From positions 5,778,001 to 5,842,000 of the forward strand of contig NZ_CP036267.1 in the NCBI RefSeq assembly GCF_007744255.1: a stretch of 64,000 bases of DNA, read 5' to 3'. Every line of letters starts with the position of its first letter. Positions within the stretch are counted from its first letter, which is position 1. Of this stretch, positions 1-9,853 are shown piece after piece. The notes beneath the pieces are model-generated. The model was not told the DNA's origin. It searched no databases and was given only the letters and a program-made list of their open reading frames with translations. The DNA comes from Thalassoglobus polymorphus (GTDB lineage Bacteria; Planctomycetota; Planctomycetia; Planctomycetales; Planctomycetaceae). The translations under genes and the position numbers were made by a program.

Positions 1-2
1 AC

Positions 3-2606
3 GTTGCCGGCTGGATTGCATTTGGAAGCTCTGCAGCTGTCGAAGTCCCTCCAATCCAAACAGCCTTCGGCAGTACAATGTCGAACCCGGACGACATCCA
101 ATTCAATAGCCGCGTCGATCGGGATGCGACCAATATCGAAAATGCTCTGTCGTTGGCTGCTGCCATTCTTCCTGAAGACACGCTCGGAAGAATCGTTCTC
201 ATTAGCGACGGTTCAGAGACCTCGGGCGATTTGAAATCTGTGCTGGATCAATTGAACTCGCGCGGAATTTCCGTGGATGTGATGCCGGTGAAATACAACT
301 ACACCGATGAAATTTGGATTGAACGACTTGACCTGCCACAAACCGTCAAGCTCGGTGAACCGTACGAAGCTTCGGTGGTCATCTCTTCACTCAAACCGGG
401 TAAAGGCCGCCTGATCATCGAAGAGAATGGCGAACCGATTACTGATGAACCGATCAATGTCGAATTCAGCGAAGGGAAGAGCCGGGTCGATATCCCCATT
501 TATCTGCGTACGCCTGGTTACTATGAATACAAAGCGAAGTTGATCCCTGAAGAGGGAACGGACGGTCGCGATGAAAACAACGAAGCTGTTGGTTACATCT
601 ATGTTGAAGGCGAAGGCAAAGTCCTCATCGTTGCGGACCCGTTACGTGATGATGACCGCGATTTCGAACGCCTCGTTCAAGCGATTCAAGAGGGGGAACG
701 GGCTGTTGAAGTTGTCGACTCTTACAAATTCCCACGTGATCCCTTGTCGCTGTTGCCCTACGACTGCGTGATCTTCGCGAACGTTCCGAACGATGCGTTC
801 GACGAAGTGCAATTGCAGGCGATGCGAGACGCTGTCTTCAATCAGGGGACCGGGTTTCTCATGGTTGGAGGTGAGAACAGCTTCGGGCCGGGTGGATATC
901 ACCGAAGTGTTGTTGAAGAAACACTGCCTGTCACAATGGACATCACCAAGAAGAAAATTTTGCCCAAAGGGGCGTTGGCGATCATCCTGCACACTTGTGA
1001 ATTCCCTGAAGGGAACACCTGGGCCAAACGTATCACCAAGCAGGCGATTAAAGTTCTCGGTAAGCAGGATGAAGTCGGAGTGATCGCCTACGGGCCGGGC
1101 GGAGAACAGTGGATCTTCGAATTGACCCCCGCTGGTGAATACGACTCGATGGTTCCAAAAATCAACGCGGCAGCCATCGGAGACATGCCCGCCTTTGGAC
1201 CGACAATGCAGATCGGTTTAGATGGACTCAAGAAGAGCGATGCTGCCACGAAGCACATGATCATCATTTCTGATGGCGATCCACAACTCGCTCCGCCGCG
1301 GCTGATGCAAGATTTCATCACGGAAAAAGTCAGTATCTCAACGGTCGCGATCTTCCCTCATGGAGGAACCGAAATTGGCACACTCCGAAACATCGCCAAT
1401 GCGACTGAAGGTCGATATTACTTCCCTGCCGATCCAAACGAGTTACCATCAATCTTCATCAAGGAGGCGAAAACTCTCAAACGGAGCATGATTCAGGAAA
1501 AGGAAATTAATCCGCAAGTCGGTTTCCCTTCGCCGGTCCTGGAAGGAATCCCGGAACTCCCCAAACTGAGTGGTTTCGTTCTGACGTCTTTGAAAGAAAA
1601 CGCACTTACCGAAAACGTGCTTTTTGCCGTCCCCGACGATGCAGCCGAAGAAGAGACGGACCCCGTGCTGGCGATCTGGCGTTACGGACTCGGAACGACC
1701 GCTGCGTTTACATCATCCTTGTCCAATCAATGGGCGTCAGAGTGGGTCGACTGGGAGCAGTACACTGCGTTTGTCAAGCAACTCCTCATTCGTATTTCAC
1801 GTGTCGAAAAGGCGGGCCAGTTGAGAATGTGGACATACAATTCCGGCGGACAGGGAGTCATCATGGTTGAAGACTTTCATCCAGAAGAAGACTTTCTCGA
1901 CGTGGCTGCCAAGGTCTCCGGTCCCGGTGGAATGGAACTGACGATCCCGCTCAAACAAGTTGGGCCAAGGCGATACCAGGGAACATTTCCAGTTGCAGAC
2001 AAAGGGCAATTCCAGGTGACAGCACTCGGAAAATCTGGAGAACGGGAAGATCGGGTCCATGGCGGATTTATCGTTTCGTACTCACCGGAATTCCTGAAGT
2101 TCACTTCAGACATGAGTACGCTCCAACAGATCAAAGATGAAACAGACGGACAAGAGCTCGACAGCACGACAACCGCCGAGCAGATTTATAATCGCCGCTC
2201 ACCGAAGACCAGTTCGAAACCGGTCTTCGACTGGTTCCTGATCGCCATCGCCTGTTTGATTCCGCTCGATGTCGCGGTCCGACGAGTTCAACTCGACTGG
2301 GTTGTTGTGATGCAGGCACTCGGAATAGGTCGCAAAGCCGAGACGACTCAAACTATGGGTGCCTTGCTCTCTCGCAAGAAAGAAGTCGGCGAAAAGCTGA
2401 AGGCTCAGGCAGATTACAAACCGACGCCAACAGCAGGCAACAAAAGTCCGTACATACAACAGCCAGTCAAGAGGACGGTTGAGAAATCAAAACCAAAGCC
2501 GAAAACTTCAGAGAAAACACCCGAAAGCCAATCAGAGACGACTACCAGCCGGTTACTCGCCATTAAGAGAAAGCGGTCCGAAAACGAAGGTGAAGAAGAG
2601 GAGTAG
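3..2606 (+). CDS. VWA / glutamine-amidotransferase-like membrane protein (5' partial)
   Basis: The reading frame is open to the left edge of the window, so the true start lies outside; the ATG at 78 is internal. The visible 867 residues begin with the end of a von Willebrand A domain, followed by a beta-rich region. Next comes a glutamine-amidotransferase-like (DUF1355-type) segment with the motif GGENSFGPGGY, then a second VWA-like domain containing IIISDGDP. A membrane segment lies near the C-terminus (WFLIAIACLIPLDVAV), followed by a basic, Lys-rich tail. Proteins of this architecture are common in planctomycetes beside MoxR and DUF58 genes. I infer a membrane-anchored partner of the MoxR ATPase encoded 153 bp downstream. 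Its biochemical role is unknown. Confidence 0.85.
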   Translation, partial: VAGWIAFGSSAAVEVPPIQTAFGSTMSNPDDIQFNSRVDRDATNIENALSLAAAILPEDTLGRIVLISDGSETSGDLKSVLDQLNSRGISVDVMPVKYNYTDEIWIERLDLPQTVKLGEPYEASVVISSLKPGKGRLIIEENGEPITDEPINVEFSEGKSRVDIPIYLRTPGYYEYKAKLIPEEGTDGRDENNEAVGYIYVEGEGKVLIVADPLRDDDRDFERLVQAIQEGERAVEVVDSYKFPRDPLSLLPYDCVIFANVPNDAFDEVQLQAMRDAVFNQGTGFLMVGGENSFGPGGYHRSVVEETLPVTMDITKKKILPKGALAIILHTCEFPEGNTWAKRITKQAIKVLGKQDEVGVIAYGPGGEQWIFELTPAGEYDSMVPKINAAAIGDMPAFGPTMQIGLDGLKKSDAATKHMIIISDGDPQLAPPRLMQDFITEKVSISTVAIFPHGGTEIGTLRNIANATEGRYYFPADPNELPSIFIKEAKTLKRSMIQEKEINPQVGFPSPVLEGIPELPKLSGFVLTSLKENALTENVLFAVPDDAAEEETDPVLAIWRYGLGTTAAFTSSLSNQWASEWVDWEQYTAFVKQLLIRISRVEKAGQLRMWTYNSGGQGVIMVEDFHPEEDFLDVAAKVSGPGGMELTIPLKQVGPRRYQGTFPVADKGQFQVTALGKSGEREDRVHGGFIVSYSPEFLKFTSDMSTLQQIKDETDGQELDSTTTAEQIYNRRSPKTSSKPVFDWFLIAIACLIPLDVAVRRVQLDWVVVMQALGIGRKAETTQTMGALLSRKKEVGEKLKAQADYKPTPTAGNKSPYIQQPVKRTVEKSKPKPKTSEKTPESQSETTTSRLLAIKRKRSENEGEEEE

Positions 2607-2759
2607 CTGTTCGCAGTTGGCCGCAGTAGATCCTAATTGATCCGAAAACGAACTCCCCTTGAAAACGAATTCAAAATAAGAGCCGGACAATCGACTGTCC
2701 CGCACAACGTTCCTAAAAAAGACAATCGCCAGCAAAGTACAACTCAGGAAAGCAGAATA

Positions 2760-3767
2760 ATGACAGACGAGAACATCGCTGTACTTCAAGCTGAAGCAAA
2801 CGAATTCAGCAACACGTTCAAAGCAGTCCGAGAAGAGATCGGCAAAGTGATTGTCGGTCAGGAACGTGTTGTTGAGGCCGCCCTGACAGCCATCATTTGC
2901 GGGGGCAATGTCCTTCTCGAAGGGGTTCCCGGTCTCGGAAAGACGGAACTGATCAAGGCGATGTCTCAGGTACTTGACCTTGAATTTCGTCGGATTCAAT
3001 TTACTCCCGATCTGATGCCAGCGGATATCATCGGAACGAACATGATGCAGCCCGATGAGAAAGGACGCTATCAGTTCGAGTTCCGCAAAGGTCCGATTTT
3101 CACTCAGTTGCTCCTCGCAGATGAAATCAATCGGGCGACTCCCAAAACGCAATCGGCACTTCTGGAAACGATGCAGGAAGGGACAGTCACAACAGCAGGG
3201 ACCATTCATTCTCTGGAACAACCGTTCTTTGTGATGGCGACTCAAAACCCGCTCGAACAAGAAGGAACCTATCCACTCCCGGAAGCCCAACTGGATCGAT
3301 TTCTGTTCAAGGTCGACGTCCCATTCGTTTCGCTGGCAGAGCTCAACGACATTGTGAACAGGACGATTCTCAAGCAAAAGATTGAAGTCAACAAAATCCT
3401 GAGTGGTCCACAGATCATGCATCTTCGGACAGTCTTGAACAAAGTCGTTGTCGCTGACCCGATGCGAGATTTTGCTTGCCGTCTGGTCCTTGCGACGCAT
3501 CCTGAAACAGAGTTCTCTCCAGAAGGTGTGAAGAAATTCATTCGCTGGGGAGCCTCACCTCGGGCGGCTCAAGCATTGATCCGGGCGGCTCGCGTGCGAG
3601 CCCTCAGTGCCGGTCGAGTCCATGTTTCTTTTGATGACATCAAATACTTTGCCGACGAAGTTCTCAAACATCGCACACTCCTGAACTACGACGGTCAAGC
3701 TGAGAACGTCAGCGTGGGAGATTTGATCGACGAATGTGTTTCCGTACTCCCGGAACAAGCTGCGTAA
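2760..3767 (+). CDS. MoxR-family AAA+ ATPase
   Basis: The 335-residue protein is a MoxR-type AAA+ ATPase. It has a Walker A motif (GVPGLGKTE), a Walker B motif (LLADEINRA) and the sensor segment around ATQNPLEQEG, all typical of the family. MoxR proteins act with VWA-domain proteins as chaperone-like ATPases that mature or insert partner complexes. The frame is open further upstream to 2637, but the ATG at 2760 begins a family-like N-terminus (MTDENIAVLQAEAN), so I chose it. The gene sits between the VWA/amidotransferase protein and, after a hydrolase gene, a DUF58 protein. This is the standard MoxR–DUF58–VWA neighbourhood. Confidence 0.95.
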   Translation: MTDENIAVLQAEANEFSNTFKAVREEIGKVIVGQERVVEAALTAIICGGNVLLEGVPGLGKTELIKAMSQVLDLEFRRIQFTPDLMPADIIGTNMMQPDEKGRYQFEFRKGPIFTQLLLADEINRATPKTQSALLETMQEGTVTTAGTIHSLEQPFFVMATQNPLEQEGTYPLPEAQLDRFLFKVDVPFVSLAELNDIVNRTILKQKIEVNKILSGPQIMHLRTVLNKVVVADPMRDFACRLVLATHPETEFSPEGVKKFIRWGASPRAAQALIRAARVRALSAGRVHVSFDDIKYFADEVLKHRTLLNYDGQAENVSVGDLIDECVSVLPEQAA

Positions 3768-3819
3768 TCACTCACTTCAAGTCTGTTGCTATACATCAAA
3801 AAAAGCGAAAGCTGTTCAA

Positions 3820-4641
3820 ATGTCACTACGTCAACATGGGTCAGCAAGTTTTTATTTCATCGCAGGTTTCTGCTGTTTGACGATAGGCCTGAGTTCGTAT
3901 GTCCGAAGCGCTGAGAAGGAAACCGATCTTGTGAAACGCTTTGAATCGAAAACATTTTCCGCGAGTAACGATCTCGATTTAGGATACCGGATGCTCTCAC
4001 CGAAAAAGGTGGAATCGGGCAAAAAGTATCCTCTCGTTCTGTTTCTTCACGGAGCTGGTGAACGTGGAGACGACAACAAAAAGCAATTGGTGCATGTGGC
4101 TCAGGAACTGGCCACCGACGAAATGCAGGCTCGACACTCCTGCTTTGTCATCGCTCCTCAAGCACCTAATGAGACTCGCTGGGTTGAAGTTGACTGGGGA
4201 CTGGATGCTCACAAGATGCCAAAGACCCCTTCGGTTCCAATGGCTGCAACCTTTGAACTTCTAGAGCAACTCAAAAAAGACCTCCCGGTCGATGTAGATC
4301 GCATTTACATTTGCGGTCTCTCGATGGGTGGTTACGGAACCTGGGACGCCGTACAGCGCCACCCCGAGCTCTTTGCAGGTGCGATTTCAATATGCGGTGG
4401 AGGTGATCCTGCATATGCCGAGCAGATTGCGAACGTCCCGGTTTGGGCGTTCCATGGAGATGCGGACACAGCTGTCAAAGTGCATCGATCTCGAGAGATG
4501 GTCAACGCGGTCCGGAAAGCAGGCGGAGAAGCCATCTATACCGAATACGCTGGTGTCGGACACAACAGCTGGGCCGTGACGGCTGCTAACCGTCTCGTCT
4601 GGGACTGGCTCTTCGCACAAAAGAAACACACAACAAAGTAG
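3820..4641 (+). CDS. secreted alpha/beta-hydrolase (esterase / prolyl-oligopeptidase-like)
   Basis: The 273-residue protein has an N-terminal signal-like hydrophobic segment (FYFIAGFCCLTIGLSSY). It shows an alpha/beta-hydrolase fold: an oxyanion-region motif LFLHGAGERGDDN, the nucleophile elbow GLSMGGYG (catalytic Ser), HGDADTAV supplying the acid, and GVGHNSW supplying the His. It resembles predicted peptidase/phospholipase-carboxylesterase proteins found in planctomycetes. The ATG at 3820 is preferred over an upstream start at 3736 that would overlap moxR and lack the signal peptide at the N-terminus. It ends 6 bp before the DUF58 gene, so it is probably co-transcribed with it. The substrate is unknown. 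Confidence 0.85.
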   Translation: MSLRQHGSASFYFIAGFCCLTIGLSSYVRSAEKETDLVKRFESKTFSASNDLDLGYRMLSPKKVESGKKYPLVLFLHGAGERGDDNKKQLVHVAQELATDEMQARHSCFVIAPQAPNETRWVEVDWGLDAHKMPKTPSVPMAATFELLEQLKKDLPVDVDRIYICGLSMGGYGTWDAVQRHPELFAGAISICGGGDPAYAEQIANVPVWAFHGDADTAVKVHRSREMVNAVRKAGGEAIYTEYAGVGHNSWAVTAANRLVWDWLFAQKKHTTK

Positions 4642-4647
4642 TATTTC

Positions 4648-5547
4648 ATGTCAGTTGCCACGAATCAATTTACGACATTACTACCGAACGATGTTCTCGC
4701 TCGGGCGGAGCGAATGCGTCTGAACCCGTTGCGTCGACGGACGAATCGTATGCGGGGTGAGCACATGTCCGGCAAAGGGGGAACAAGCATTGAGTTCTCC
4801 GACTTCCGGGAATATGTGCCGGGCGACGACGTTCGATATATCGACTGGAATATCTTCTCCCGCCTGAATGAGCCGTACCTGAAGCTGTACGCACATGAAG
4901 AAGAAATGCACGTTGCAATCCTTCTCGACAGCTCCGCTTCGATGCAGTTCGAGGGTAAATTTGAACTGGCTCGGCAAGTCGCGGCGGCACTCGGTGTGAT
5001 GGGGCTGATGAGTGTCGAGCGAGTGAGTGTTTATACATGTGGACAAGGTCGCGGCCAGGCTCCTTTTCTGAAACCATGCAGCGGACGTGTCAGCCTGAAA
5101 CGATTCTTTCAATTCCTTGAACAAACAGAACCGGGCGGCTCCATTCCAATCGAACAATGCCTCGAAGATGTCCTCAAGCAGCATTCCGGAAAAGGGATCG
5201 CTGTGGTGATTTCTGATTTTTTGACATACGGCGATGTCTCTCGAAGCTTCAACTTGCTGCATGGATCGGGATTAGAAATCTATGGATTGCAGATTCTTGG
5301 CCCAACGGAACTGAACCCGGAACTCGCCGGTGATATGCGGTTTGTCGATGCCGAAAGCAACGCAACGCTCGATGTCTCCTCGGTGGGCGAGCTTCTGGGG
5401 CTGTACCATCAACATCGACAAGCACTGGAAGACTATCTCGGTGCGCAATGCCGCAAACGAAGCGGTCGGTTCATATCAACATCAAGTGAAACCCCAGTGA
5501 AGACCCTATTGTTTGATCAACTCCTAAGAAATGCCTGGATCCGCTAG
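4648..5547 (+). CDS. DUF58 domain-containing protein
   Basis: The 299-residue protein is a typical DUF58 member. It has the conserved segment FSDFREYVPGDDVRYIDWN about 60 residues from the start, followed by a VWA-like domain whose metal site reads LLDSSASM. Such proteins accompany MoxR ATPases and are thought to be their partners. It starts 6 bp after the hydrolase gene. The stop codon TAG at 5545–5547 is also the first three bases of a TAGAGCA repeat end, so the end of the gene and the repeat coincide exactly. Function is known only at family level. Confidence 0.93.
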   Translation: MSVATNQFTTLLPNDVLARAERMRLNPLRRRTNRMRGEHMSGKGGTSIEFSDFREYVPGDDVRYIDWNIFSRLNEPYLKLYAHEEEMHVAILLDSSASMQFEGKFELARQVAAALGVMGLMSVERVSVYTCGQGRGQAPFLKPCSGRVSLKRFFQFLEQTEPGGSIPIEQCLEDVLKQHSGKGIAVVISDFLTYGDVSRSFNLLHGSGLEIYGLQILGPTELNPELAGDMRFVDAESNATLDVSSVGELLGLYHQHRQALEDYLGAQCRKRSGRFISTSSETPVKTLLFDQLLRNAWIR

Positions 5548-5640
5548 AGCAGTTTGCTTTAGGTTTTCAGTATTCCATCCAGTCCCGGTGACTCACCAGT
5601 GGCTAAATGACTGAAGGCCAACCGTGAAAATGCCTTAAAC
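5545..5640 (+). repeat. decayed TAGAGCA palindromic element at the DUF58 stop codon
   Basis: The first 17 bases (TAGAGCAGTTTGCTTTA) match the end of the dispersed element seen in full at 44571. Only traces of the remainder are visible (CCGTGAAAATGCC near 5622). The first TAG is the stop codon of the DUF58 gene. Confidence 0.6.
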
Positions 5641-5705
5641 TGATAAACTTGAATCCTGTCGAAAAGATTTTTCCCACTTCGAAAATCTCAACCCCTAGTT
5701 CCTAA

Positions 5706-7631
5706 ATGTCCTGGCTGACGAATTTGATCCCGAGCTTTTTCCATCCCATGGGAGCGATCCTGTTCGCACTCATGATCCCGGTGATCATTTTCTACTTCCT
5801 CAAACTTCGCCGGACACGGGTTGAGATTTCTTCGCTGGCGTTATGGCAGCAGGTGATCAACGATCAGCGAGTCAACGCCCCCTTTCAGAAGTTCAAGCGG
5901 AATATTTTGTTGCTGCTGCAGCTTCTGTTGTTGTGTCTGATCGCTCTCGCAGCGATGCAACCGTACCTGCGAGGCAACGCGGAACAGCTGACATACCTGC
6001 CAATTCTGGTTGACGTCTCTGCGAGCATGGGAGGGGTGGATGAAAAGGGAGAGACTCGACTCGATCTTGCCAAGGCAGAGATCAGGGAAATTATCGATGG
6101 CTTATTGCCGAATCAGAAATTGACGCTCATTGCGGTCGGGGCTTCCGCTCGTCGATTGACAGAATTCACAGACAACAAACAGATCCTTCGCGACGCACTT
6201 GGCAAACTCGAAGTTCAGGATGTGCCTAGCCATGTCGTTGATGGATTACGACTCGCACAAGCTCTCTCACGAACTCAGGAGATTGAGTCGGTCCGGTTTT
6301 ACTCGGATGGAAACCTGCCGACGAAGCCGAACCCGGCGACTGGAAAACCGATGGCAGAAGTCGATTTTGATTTGCCGTTCAGAGTCGACTTCTTTCAAAT
6401 CGATCCCGCTGGAAACAATCTCGGCATCACCGCGCTCAACGCACGTCGTGCAACACCTGAAACCTGGGATGTCTTCCTTCGTGTCGAGGGAACTGCTTCG
6501 GGAAGTACAGAAACGGATGTCATTCTCAAAGCAAACGGAGAAACCGTGGGCGAAGAGCATCTTGTTCTCGGCCCCGGTGAAGCACAGCGTCTGGTCTTCA
6601 AAGTCGATGCTCAGGTCGATGAATTTCTCGAAGCGACTCTCAAACCGAACGGACATGATGCGATCAAAGTCGATAATCAGGCTTGGTTGAACTTACCGAA
6701 AGGGCGCGATGTCGATGTCTACTGCCCGGGTGAACTCACCACCTTTCGCCATGCCATTGAGGCGTTGGAAGGGGTTGATGTTTTCCCACTGGCTGACGGC
6801 AGTGTGAATGCTGCTGAGTTCGACTTGTTGATTTCAGACAAGTCCGACGACGTCCAAAAGTCGGCCAGCGTCGCAGTATTCATCGGAGTCGTCCCGGACG
6901 ATTTGAAGGAACTGATTACCATTGAAGATCAGCAAGCGGAGGTCATTGACTGGCAGCGTGATGCTCAGATTCTACAACATGTGCAATTGAAGGAAGTGGT
7001 CATTTCCGAATTGCCAGTAAAGAATCAAGGTATCGAGGATCTTCACATTGAAGAACTCGGCTACACAATTTTAGCTCATGGCAATCGTGGTCCGTTGATC
7101 CTCAGCAAACGCGACGGAATTCGCGTTCAGTACTTCCTCCTCTTTCATACCGACCGATCCACGCTCCCTTACCGGGTTGGCTTCCCGGTTCTAGTCGCAA
7201 ATATCATGACCGAAGCGATGCAGCGAGCATCCTTAACCGAAATACGCGCTCCATCGACTGGAGTCCTTCCGGGGCTCGAACTCGAAAAGAAAACCGCTTA
7301 CCGAGTGACATCTCCTGATGGCAAGCATGAAACCCGAAGCAGTGATGACAACGGCGTCCTCAAAGGAATTTCAGCGACGATGGCGGGTGAATATGAAATT
7401 CGCCAAAGTGGAGAACTCGTTTCGAAGATCGGCGTTGGGCTTCTGAATGCGACAGAGACCAGGCTGGAAACCGTCGACACAATCACATTCAACGAACTCT
7501 CCGTTGAAGCTGAAGGCGAGCGGTTGCTCACAGACAAACCACTTTGGGAATGGTTTGCAGCGGTCGCGTTTTTTGTCTTACTCTTCGAATGGTGGTACTT
7601 CCAGAAGAAGCCAGCGGGAATTCCTGACTGA
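5706..7631 (+). CDS. BatA-like VWA domain membrane protein
   Basis: The 641-residue protein begins with the aerotolerance-regulator (BatA) N-terminal module: a first membrane helix, then LKLRRTRVEISSLALWQQV, then a second helix rich in Leu (ILLLLQLLLLCLIALAAM). It is followed by a VWA domain with the metal-site motif DVSASM, a long beta-rich periplasmic-type region and a C-terminal membrane helix near residues 615–630. BatA/BatB-type proteins are membrane partners of MoxR ATPases. The stop codon overlaps the start of the next gene by one base (TGATG), which suggests translational coupling. Confidence 0.92.
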   Translation: MSWLTNLIPSFFHPMGAILFALMIPVIIFYFLKLRRTRVEISSLALWQQVINDQRVNAPFQKFKRNILLLLQLLLLCLIALAAMQPYLRGNAEQLTYLPILVDVSASMGGVDEKGETRLDLAKAEIREIIDGLLPNQKLTLIAVGASARRLTEFTDNKQILRDALGKLEVQDVPSHVVDGLRLAQALSRTQEIESVRFYSDGNLPTKPNPATGKPMAEVDFDLPFRVDFFQIDPAGNNLGITALNARRATPETWDVFLRVEGTASGSTETDVILKANGETVGEEHLVLGPGEAQRLVFKVDAQVDEFLEATLKPNGHDAIKVDNQAWLNLPKGRDVDVYCPGELTTFRHAIEALEGVDVFPLADGSVNAAEFDLLISDKSDDVQKSASVAVFIGVVPDDLKELITIEDQQAEVIDWQRDAQILQHVQLKEVVISELPVKNQGIEDLHIEELGYTILAHGNRGPLILSKRDGIRVQYFLLFHTDRSTLPYRVGFPVLVANIMTEAMQRASLTEIRAPSTGVLPGLELEKKTAYRVTSPDGKHETRSSDDNGVLKGISATMAGEYEIRQSGELVSKIGVGLLNATETRLETVDTITFNELSVEAEGERLLTDKPLWEWFAAVAFFVLLFEWWYFQKKPAGIPD

Positions 7632-9853
7632 TGTCAATCGAGCGACAGTTTCTGAAATCGTTCTTCGTCGGGACGGGCAAGCGGTCAGTTTCTTTCTCGC
7701 TGATGCTTGTTTTAGTCGGCTTCTTTCTCTGCACTGTCTGTACAAATTGTTGTCTCGCTCAAAAGAAAGAACTTGCGTTAACGATCGAAGTTGATATTTC
7801 GTCAAGCGTGAATCGCAGCGGAGGACCGATCCCTCTCACGCTGCGCCTCAACTACTTTGGAAGCAAAGCAGGGCTGGCGGGAAAATTGAGATTCCGGATG
7901 GTTTCTCAAAACGGGGCGCTCGTGGCAACGTATCTGTTTGAAGACCTGTTCATCCCCCCGGGTGAACAGACATACGAGTTCCTCATTCAGCCCCCCTCTT
8001 CGGCAGTCTGGATGGATGCTTACGATTTCTACCCGATCTTCGAAACACAAGAAGGCGAAATCTTCGCCTACCCCGAGCAGTTGCTGCGTCTTCCGGGAGC
8101 AAGTCGCCGATCAATGGTGATCACGATTGCAACTCTCAACAACGAACGTCTGGATGAGACGCAGAAAGAATTCGGTTCGGAACTGGCATTGGAAAAGAGA
8201 ATGCCCTCCTTCGACACTGTTCGGCCAAATCAGAAATCGATCGTGACTCTCTCGCGCTCGTTGAGTGTACAAGATTTTCCGAACAGCGCACTCGAGCATT
8301 GCGTCAGCGATATTGTCATTTTAACCAAAGGAACTTTTGAGAAACTCAGTATCCGTCAAGGCGAAGCACTTCTCGCCTGGACACGTGCGGGAGGCTCGGT
8401 GGCAATCTTCCTTGAAGAAAAGGTGAGGTTGCCGGCAGAGAAAACAGACCTCCTCAACGAGTTTCTCAGCGCCCCTAAAGATGATCCACTGGTGTATCAA
8501 CTCAGCGACGGAACATGGCAGTTCGCGAACGCTTCAACCGAAGCATTGCTACTGCGACGATGCAGTTTTGGTCGCGTCGCGGTCGGAGTTCGTCAAGATT
8601 CCCAGCTCCTTTCAGAGTTGTATTCCCCAAGCGATCGTCAAGAACTCTATTCGCATTTATGGAAACTTCGCAACGACCAAACCGAATCGATGATGCGCTC
8701 AAACGACGGAAACTGGTCGTTCGATCTGGCTCGACGTTCTGTCGTTCGAGACAACATCAATTTCAACAACATCAACGATCCCGGACTCGATCAGTTCCTC
8801 CGCCGATTTCGCCCGACTCCAACAATTTACGGGAACGGGCTCCTTGCAGAAACGCTTCCGGTCGGAATGCAAATGCTTCCGCTGTGGCTGATCGGCGTCA
8901 CACTCCTGCTTTACATCATCGCGATCGGTCCGCTCGACTACTTCCTTCTGGGGGCATTAGGACTCCGGAAGCTGACCTGGATCTTCTTCCCTGTCGTGAC
9001 AGTTCTCTTCACAGTGGGAGCAATCGTCTCTGCAAACCGCACGATGCAGGGCAAAGATGAAGGGGGACGGGTCATCATTCATGACATCACTCCAGACGGA
9101 CTGATCGCTCGGGAGAATGAAATCGAGACCGTTGTCCCCAGGTCCGGAGGAATCCGCTACGTTGATGCCAAGCAAGAGTTGCTGACCCCGATCAACCCAT
9201 TTCGCCTCGGAATCAGTCCCGACTACAACACTCAATATCGACCTCGACCGAGTGAGTCCGTTGAGGAAGCCCCACCACTCTTCCGTGGTCGTTTCCCCAG
9301 CGAGGCACAACTTGTGGAACAAGTTCACAAATGGTCTCCCAGAATGACTCGAAAGTTGCGGATCTCGACAACACCAACTCCCGAACCAAGTCGATTCGAC
9401 TGGACACTCCCCATAAACCCGGAAGATCGAGACAGTTACCTGGAGCTAACGCGAAGAGTTCAAGCAGCTTTCGGAGAAAATGCCCACGCGATGTTCTTAC
9501 AGACACGTCCATCTCAAAACAGTAACGAGCTGCACAACTTACCCGAAAAGATTGTGCTGCTGGGCCATGGAGATATCTTTCAAGATCCGTATTACGATGA
9601 GAGCAGGCTGGACCTGCCTGGCATGAACTCACCACTGAGGCAACGCCAAGACTTCCTGCAAGATTCCACCTACAGCGAACAATCAGGCATCTACTCTGTG
9701 GTGTCGCAGCTTTCCCCAAAGTGCGACGACTTCCTTGAAGACCTGCCAATCCTTGATACGTCTGAAAAGAGAACTTGGGTGTTTCTGATAGCTGTGCGAA
9801 ATGAAAACGTCTGGAACATTTACCGGCAGTTCATCACGGGTACAGAAAACTAG
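7631..9853 (+). CDS. conserved planctomycete membrane protein of the MoxR–VWA block
   Basis: The 740-residue protein starts in the TGATG overlap with the BatA-like gene. It has a signal-like N-terminal helix (VLVGFFLCTVCTNCCLA), a large beta-rich extracytoplasmic region, and two membrane helices around residues 415–465 (LWLIGVTLLLYIIAIGPLDY and the segment after LRKLTW). A soluble C-terminal region follows. The signature IAIGPLDYFLLG is shared with the large membrane proteins that accompany VWA/MoxR genes in planctomycetes. No enzyme motif is seen. Its stop codon, TAG at 9851–9853, is the end of a TAGAGCA repeat. Confidence 0.85.
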   Translation: MSIERQFLKSFFVGTGKRSVSFSLMLVLVGFFLCTVCTNCCLAQKKELALTIEVDISSSVNRSGGPIPLTLRLNYFGSKAGLAGKLRFRMVSQNGALVATYLFEDLFIPPGEQTYEFLIQPPSSAVWMDAYDFYPIFETQEGEIFAYPEQLLRLPGASRRSMVITIATLNNERLDETQKEFGSELALEKRMPSFDTVRPNQKSIVTLSRSLSVQDFPNSALEHCVSDIVILTKGTFEKLSIRQGEALLAWTRAGGSVAIFLEEKVRLPAEKTDLLNEFLSAPKDDPLVYQLSDGTWQFANASTEALLLRRCSFGRVAVGVRQDSQLLSELYSPSDRQELYSHLWKLRNDQTESMMRSNDGNWSFDLARRSVVRDNINFNNINDPGLDQFLRRFRPTPTIYGNGLLAETLPVGMQMLPLWLIGVTLLLYIIAIGPLDYFLLGALGLRKLTWIFFPVVTVLFTVGAIVSANRTMQGKDEGGRVIIHDITPDGLIARENEIETVVPRSGGIRYVDAKQELLTPINPFRLGISPDYNTQYRPRPSESVEEAPPLFRGRFPSEAQLVEQVHKWSPRMTRKLRISTTPTPEPSRFDWTLPINPEDRDSYLELTRRVQAAFGENAHAMFLQTRPSQNSNELHNLPEKIVLLGHGDIFQDPYYDESRLDLPGMNSPLRQRQDFLQDSTYSEQSGIYSVVSQLSPKCDDFLEDLPILDTSEKRTWVFLIAVRNENVWNIYRQFITGTEN

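Noticed and set aside
2553-3500. 315-residue open frame on the minus strand
   Set aside because: It lies wholly antisense to the moxR gene and overlaps the VWA gene; its residues show no domain. It is a consequence of codon bias in the real genes.
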